Shown here: in pieces, positions 60,404 through 64,000 of the stretch | Layout of the letters: each line of letters starts with the position of its first letter | Numbering within the stretch: the stretch's first letter is position 1 | Origin: Streptomyces melanogenes | Lineage (GTDB): Bacteria; Actinomycetota; Actinomycetes; Streptomycetales; Streptomycetaceae | Reading direction: 5' to 3' | DNA length: 64,000 bases | NCBI RefSeq assembly: GCF_014649795.1 | Contig: NZ_BMTS01000001.1 | Location: forward strand, 434,001-498,000 | Translations under genes and position numbers: made by a program | The notes under the pieces: generated by a model | Seen by the model: only the letters and a program-made list of their open reading frames with translations | Told to the model about the DNA's origin: nothing | The model's database searches: none

Positions 60404-60478
60404 ATGTGTGAGCACACCGCTGTCGTCGTCTCCCCGTCGCGGTACGACGTGATCCTGGTGTCCACGCCCTCCCGGTGA
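60404..60478 (+). CDS. 24-codon leader peptide upstream of the EF-G paralogue
   Basis: ATG 60404 has GAGGGGAG at 6-base spacing and encodes MCEHTAVVVSPSRYDVILVS plus TPSR, then TGA. It is followed 47 bases later by the hairpin 60526-60550 and 214 bases later by the EF-G paralogue start. The strong ribosome binding site and short frame suit translation-controlled attenuation of a ribosome-associated factor. The rest of the gap 60108-60692 contains promoter-like DNA and no other gene that I can support. Confidence 0.5.
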   Translation: MCEHTAVVVSPSRYDVILVSTPSR

Positions 60479-60525
60479 CGGCTGCGCGGCCGCCACCGGA
60501 TGCCCGCGACGAACTCCTGACCCCT

Positions 60526-60550
60526 GTCCGCACCTGAGTCATGTGCGGAC
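60526..60550 (+). promoter_or_regulatory. Hairpin in the 5' leader of the EF-G paralogue
   Basis: GTCCGCAC and GTGCGGAC pair perfectly around CTGAGTCAT. Lying between the leader peptide and the main gene, it could form an attenuator or anti-attenuator element. A CCGGATCC-A-GGATCCGG palindrome (60612-60628) follows, with too short a loop for an RNA hairpin but possibly a DNA-binding site. Confidence 0.45.
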
Positions 60551-60692
60551 GGCCTGGTCACGACCTTGATGCCACCTAGGCAGCCCATGCCGCATCAGGG
60601 ATTTCCCTTGCCCGGATCCAGGATCCGGTCCTCTTCGTCCCGTCGCGGAATCGCGCTGCCCATTTTCGCTTCATCCTGAAAGGCCCCGGGTC

Positions 60693-62780
60693 GTGCGCAC
60701 CAACCTCCGAACCCACCCCACCCGTCCGCTGACCGTCATACGGAACCTCGGCATCCTCGCCCACGTCGACGCGGGCAAGACCACCGTCACCGAACGCGTC
60801 CTGTACGCGACCGGCGCCACCCACAAACGGGGTGAGGTCCACGACGGCACGACCGTCACCGACTTCGACCCGCAGGAGCGCGACCGCGGCATCACCATCT
60901 TCGCCGCGGCCGTGAGCTGCGACTGGGACGGCCACCGGATCAACCTCATCGACACACCGGGCCACGTCGACTTCTCCGACGAGGTGGAACGCTCGCTGCG
61001 CGTGCTCGACGGCGCCGTCGCGGTGTTCGACGCGGTCGCGGGCGTCGAGCCGCAGAGCGAGTCGGTGTGGCGGCAGGCCGACCGGCACCGGGTGCCCCGG
61101 ATCGCGTTCGTGAACAAACTGGACCGCGCCGGGGCCGACCTGGACACGGCGGTCGCGTCGATCCGCGACCGGCTGCGCACGGTCCCGCTGGTCGTCCAAC
61201 TGCCGATCGGCCGCGAGGACGGCTTCACCGGCGTCGTGGATCTGGTCCGTATGCGTGCGCTCGTCTGGGGCGCGGGCGGCGAGGCGTACCAGGAGGGCCC
61301 GGTCCCCGAAGACCTTCGCGAGGAGGCCGGGCGGCGCCGACGGCTGCTCGAAGAAGCGGTGGCGGAGCTCCACCCGGTCGCCCTGGAGGAGTTCTGCGCC
61401 GGGGTGGCCCTGAGGGACGCGACCTTGGCGGCGGCACTGCGCGACCTCACCCATGGCGGCGAGGGCGTGGTCGTGCTGTGCGGCTCGGCCTACCGCAACC
61501 GCGGGATCGAGCCGCTGCTCGACGCCGTGGTGGCCTACCTTCCGTCCCCGCTGGACGTGCCCGCCGTACGGGGCACCCTGGACGGGGAGGTACGGGAGCG
61601 GGCCGCCGACCCGGCCGCGCCCTTCGCCGGTCTGGTCTTCAAGGTGACCGCGACCGCCACGGGCCGCCTCACCTACGTACGGGTGTACGCCGGAACCGTC
61701 GAGAAGGGGGACACCGTGCTGGACGCCACGGCCGGGCGCACCGAGCGCATCGGGCGGATCCTGCGCGTACAGGCCGACCGGAACACCGAGGTGGACCGGG
61801 CGGTGGCCGGGGACATCGTCGCCGTGATCGGGCCCAAGTCGGCCCGCGCCGGGGCCACGCTGTGCGCACCGGACGCGCCGCTCGTCTTCGAACCGCCGTC
61901 CGTCGCGACCCCGGTCGTGTCGGTGGCGGTCGAGGCCCGCAGGAGCCTCGACACGGACCGGCTGGCCTCGGCGCTGGCCCAACTGGTCGAGGAGGACCCC
62001 TCGTTGGTGGTGCGGACCGATGCCGAGACCGGGCAGACGGTGCTGTCCGGGATGGGCGAGCTGCATCTGGAGGTGGCGGTGGAGAAGATCCGCCGCGCCC
62101 AGGGCATCGAGCTCAACGTCGGACAGCCGCAGGTCGCCTATCGCGAGACGGTCGCCCGCGGGGTGTCCGGACTGCTGTACCGGCACGTCAAACAGGAAGG
62201 AGGAGCAGGTCAGTTCGCCCATGTCGTGCTCGACGTGGAGCCGTTGGACGCGGCCGCCGAGGCCGCTGACGGTTTCGTGTTCCGTTCGGCCGTCACCGGT
62301 GGCCGGGTGCCGCAGGAGTACGTGCACGCGGTCGAGGCCGGGTGCCGGGACGCGCTGGCCGAGGGCCCCCTCGGCGGCCACCCGGTGACCGGGCTGCGAG
62401 TCACGCTGGCCGACGGCGCCACCCACTCCAAGGACTCCTCGGAGATGGCGTTCCGCACGGCGGGCCGTTTCGCGCTGCGCGAGGCCCTGCGGGCGAGCGC
62501 GATGGCGCTCCTGGAGCCGGTCATCGAGGTCACCGTCACGGTGCCGGACAGCGCGGTGGGCGCGGTCCTCGGTGATCTGGCGGCCCGGCGCGGCCGGGTC
62601 TCGGGGTCGACCGCCCGGGCGGGCACCGCGGTGGTCACCGCGACCGTGCCACTGGCCGACCTGTTCGGCTACGCGTCCCGGCTGCGCGGTCGCACCCAGG
62701 GCCGGGGCACCTTCACCACGCGGCCCGCGGGTTACGCCCCGGTCCCGGTCGGCGTTGCGGACGCCCTGCTGACCCGGTAG
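60693..62780 (+). CDS. Elongation factor G paralogue
   Basis: GTG 60693 follows AAAGG. The 695-aa translational GTPase has G1 AHVDAGKTT (residues 23-31), G2 around [10 protein letters not shown]3 IDTPGHVDF and G4 FVNKLDRAG, then EF-G domains II-V ([52 protein letters not shown]). The length and domain order are those of EF-G rather than the shorter TetM/OtrA proteins, though the regulation by a leader peptide is similar. It is probably the second EF-G (FusB-like) of Streptomyces, which may protect against translation inhibitors. It is divergent from the candidate RiPP genes. Confidence 0.87.
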   Translation: MRTNLRTHPTRPLTVIRNLGILAHVDAGKTTVTERVLYATGATHKRGEVHDGTTVTDFDPQERDRGITIFAAAVSCDWDGHRINLIDTPGHVDFSDEVERSLRVLDGAVAVFDAVAGVEPQSESVWRQADRHRVPRIAFVNKLDRAGADLDTAVASIRDRLRTVPLVVQLPIGREDGFTGVVDLVRMRALVWGAGGEAYQEGPVPEDLREEAGRRRRLLEEAVAELHPVALEEFCAGVALRDATLAAALRDLTHGGEGVVVLCGSAYRNRGIEPLLDAVVAYLPSPLDVPAVRGTLDGEVRERAADPAAPFAGLVFKVTATATGRLTYVRVYAGTVEKGDTVLDATAGRTERIGRILRVQADRNTEVDRAVAGDIVAVIGPKSARAGATLCAPDAPLVFEPPSVATPVVSVAVEARRSLDTDRLASALAQLVEEDPSLVVRTDAETGQTVLSGMGELHLEVAVEKIRRAQGIELNVGQPQVAYRETVARGVSGLLYRHVKQEGGAGQFAHVVLDVEPLDAAAEAADGFVFRSAVTGGRVPQEYVHAVEAGCRDALAEGPLGGHPVTGLRVTLADGATHSKDSSEMAFRTAGRFALREALRASAMALLEPVIEVTVTVPDSAVGAVLGDLAARRGRVSGSTARAGTAVVTATVPLADLFGYASRLRGRTQGRGTFTTRPAGYAPVPVGVADALLTR

Positions 62781-62791
62781 TGCCCGCACGA

Positions 62792-62825
62792 TGGCCCCGC
62801 CCCCCACCCGCGGAAGGCGGGGCCA
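62792..62825. terminator. Bidirectional hairpin between EF-G paralogue and cyclophilin
   Basis: TGGCCCCGCC pairs with GGCGGGGCCA around a 14-base loop, between two convergent stop codons 54 bases apart, so it can end both transcripts. Confidence 0.8.
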
Positions 62826-62833
62826 TCCCCGTG

Positions 62834-63538
62834 CTACCGGTTCTTGATCTGTACGCGCTTGATGTTCACCGGCAGCGTCGGGAACCCGTCACCGGGGCCG
62901 TTCTGGTCGTCCTCGCCGCCCGCGGCGATCTTCTGGAGCACGTCGAGACCGGCCGTGACCTTCCCGAACGGTGTGTAGGCCGGGGAGAGTTTGGTGTCCT
63001 TCCAGACGAAGAAGAACTGGCTGCCGTTGGTGTTCGGCCCGGCGTTGGCCATCGCCACCGTCCCCGCCGGATAGGTGGCACCCGTGAGGTTCTCGTCGGG
63101 GAAGGAGTAGCCGGGGCCGCCGCTCCCGGTGCCGGTCGGGTCGCCGCACTGGAGCACAAAGATCCGGGCCGTGGTCAGCCGGTGGCAGTGCGAGCGGTTG
63201 AAGTAGTCCCGCTGGGCGAGGAACTTGAAGGAGTACGTGGTGCAGGGGGCCTTGTCCGTGAGCGCCTGGAAGGTGATGGCGCCCTGGCCGGTGCGGAGGG
63301 TGGCGCTGTAGGGCTTGGCGGCCTTGACCGGGTCGAAGACCGGTATCCCCTTGAAGTTGTCCGCGGGCACGGCCGGCGTGTACGTGCAGGCGGTCGCGGC
63401 CCCGGGGGCGGCAGGGGCGGCGGCTGCGGCCTGCGTCGCCGCGCCGAGGGGCAGCAGGGCGGCAGCGGCGAGCAGGGCGTACGGCTTACGGAGCACGAGA
63501 CGGGTCCCTTTCGGATCGACACCGGACGGGTGTGTCAT
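62834..63538 (-). CDS. Secreted cyclophilin-type peptidyl-prolyl isomerase
   Basis: ATG 63538 follows GAGG and begins a signal peptide (YALLAAAALLPLGAATQAAA). The cyclophilin domain (about residues 60-234) has YFNRSHCHRLTT, VLQCGDPTGTGSGGPGYSFPDE, TVAMANAGPNTNGSQFFF and FGKVTAGLDVLQKIA, the standard PPIase landmarks, with Cys replacing the usual Phe before His in the active-site loop (HCHRL). It probably assists folding of secreted proteins outside the cell. Confidence 0.9.
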   Translation of the reverse strand: MTHPSGVDPKGTRLVLRKPYALLAAAALLPLGAATQAAAAAPAAPGAATACTYTPAVPADNFKGIPVFDPVKAAKPYSATLRTGQGAITFQALTDKAPCTTYSFKFLAQRDYFNRSHCHRLTTARIFVLQCGDPTGTGSGGPGYSFPDENLTGATYPAGTVAMANAGPNTNGSQFFFVWKDTKLSPAYTPFGKVTAGLDVLQKIAAGGEDDQNGPGDGFPTLPVNIKRVQIKNR

Positions 63539-63609
63539 GGCCGCCTCATCCTGCCCGCTGCGGCGCACGCCATGCCAGGGGTCGGGGAGGACCGCCCGTG
63601 GCCCGGTGG

Positions 63610-64000
63610 CTACTTCCGTACGACCGTGTCCAGCGCCGGGGCGATCACGACGAAGGCCCGCTGGATCAGCTCGGCCGGGTCCTCGCCGCCGTCGCTGTCG
63701 CTCCACCGCCGCAGTACCACGTCGAAGGCGGTCAACGTCATACCGGCGGCAAGCGGCGGATACAGGTCGGTGTCGGGGTCGAGCCCGAGGCGGTGTGCCA
63801 GCTCCGCCGTCAGGTCGTCGCGCCACTGGGCCTGGTGCTCCAGGAAGCGCGCGTTCAGGGCGGGGGTGCGCAGGATCAACTGGACCACGCGCAGGGCCCG
63901 GTCGGCGTGGCCCGCGCACTCGTCCAGCGGTACGGAGACGGCATGCCGCAGCGCCACGGAAGGGAGTTCCCCGGCGGCGCGGGCCGCGAGTTCCGCGCGG
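63610..64000 (-). CDS. TetR-family regulator, C-terminal part
   Basis: The frame runs through the right edge, so the N-terminal helix-turn-helix is outside the window. The visible 129 residues form the helical ligand-binding domain (SVPLDECAGHADRALRVVQLI; LYPPLAAGMTLTAFDVVLRRW; ALDTVVRK end), typical of TetR proteins. The GTG at 63957 is internal and not the start. Confidence 0.78.
   Translation of the reverse strand, partial: RAELAARAAGELPSVALRHAVSVPLDECAGHADRALRVVQLILRTPALNARFLEHQAQWRDDLTAELAHRLGLDPDTDLYPPLAAGMTLTAFDVVLRRWSDSDGGEDPAELIQRAFVVIAPALDTVVRK

Noticed and set aside
60693..62780. Tetracycline-type ribosomal protection protein (OtrA/TetM)
   Set aside because: Length, domain order and domain IV-V sequences fit EF-G rather than the shorter, more divergent TetM family, although the leader-peptide control is reminiscent. 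Kept as an EF-G paralogue.

Overview
The window is high-GC DNA with the codon bias, GGAGG-type ribosome binding sites, frequent GTG/TTG starts and gene families of an actinomycete, almost certainly Streptomyces. Supporting signs are many secreted hydrolases with Sec, Tat or lipoprotein signals, a SAV_5884-type graspetide locus, a DmdR/IdeR-type iron box, DUF389, DUF5997 and DUF4031 genes, and rare TTA codons in only a few genes. I see no tRNA, rRNA, CRISPR array, insertion sequence or integrase. The content looks like a chromosomal arm-type accessory region rather than a housekeeping core.

Region by region. 1-8.3 kb: two unknown proteins, a secreted tripeptidyl-aminopeptidase-like hydrolase, a MarR regulator divergent from a secreted beta-barrel protein and an NAD(P)-binding oxidoreductase, an M15-like lipoprotein, an MFS exporter, a GlxA-type AraC regulator and a cupin. 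8.4-16 kb: a secreted subtilisin gene split by a deletion/frameshift, a secreted EEP nuclease/phosphatase, an ATP-grasp enzyme, a GH101/129-like lipoprotein, a GNAT and a polysaccharide deacetylase. 16-24.6 kb: a frameshifted HTH-membrane-propeller protein, an RpiR regulator, a coupled M20 dipeptidase/YfcC transporter pair and a LacI regulator. 24.7-35 kb: a GH92 mannosidase with two discoidin domains under LacI-type operators, a second TAP-like peptidase, a double-SIS enzyme, an APC permease, an unknown TTA-containing gene and a GH105 hydrolase. 35-40.5 kb: DUF389, a frameshifted small secreted protein, a graspetide precursor/ATP-grasp pair, a P450 and a LysR regulator. 40.5-56.6 kb: an unusual M4-M28 double metalloprotease, an iron-regulated ferredoxin reductase, transporters, arylamine N-acetyltransferase, a DUF5997/LysR-effector-domain pair, an XRE-regulated hydrolase, an aromatic-acid-exporter-like protein and a CHAP hydrolase.

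56.6-62.8 kb holds the most interesting locus. A 35-codon basic peptide gene ending in SVYDWWC is followed, across a strong hairpin, by a PqqD-like recognition domain fused to an M50-type membrane protease and by a large TPR protein with a degenerate STAND-like N-terminus. A TTA-containing secreted protein lies on one side. On the other, divergently, is an EF-G paralogue preceded by a 24-codon leader peptide and a hairpin. I read this as a candidate RiPP or processed-peptide system that I do not recognise as a described class. The window closes with a cyclophilin and a truncated TetR regulator.

Three genes carry apparent small indels: the subtilisin, the HTH-propeller gene (in a G6 run) and the His/Asp-rich secreted protein. 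Raw reads should be checked before treating them as biologically broken.
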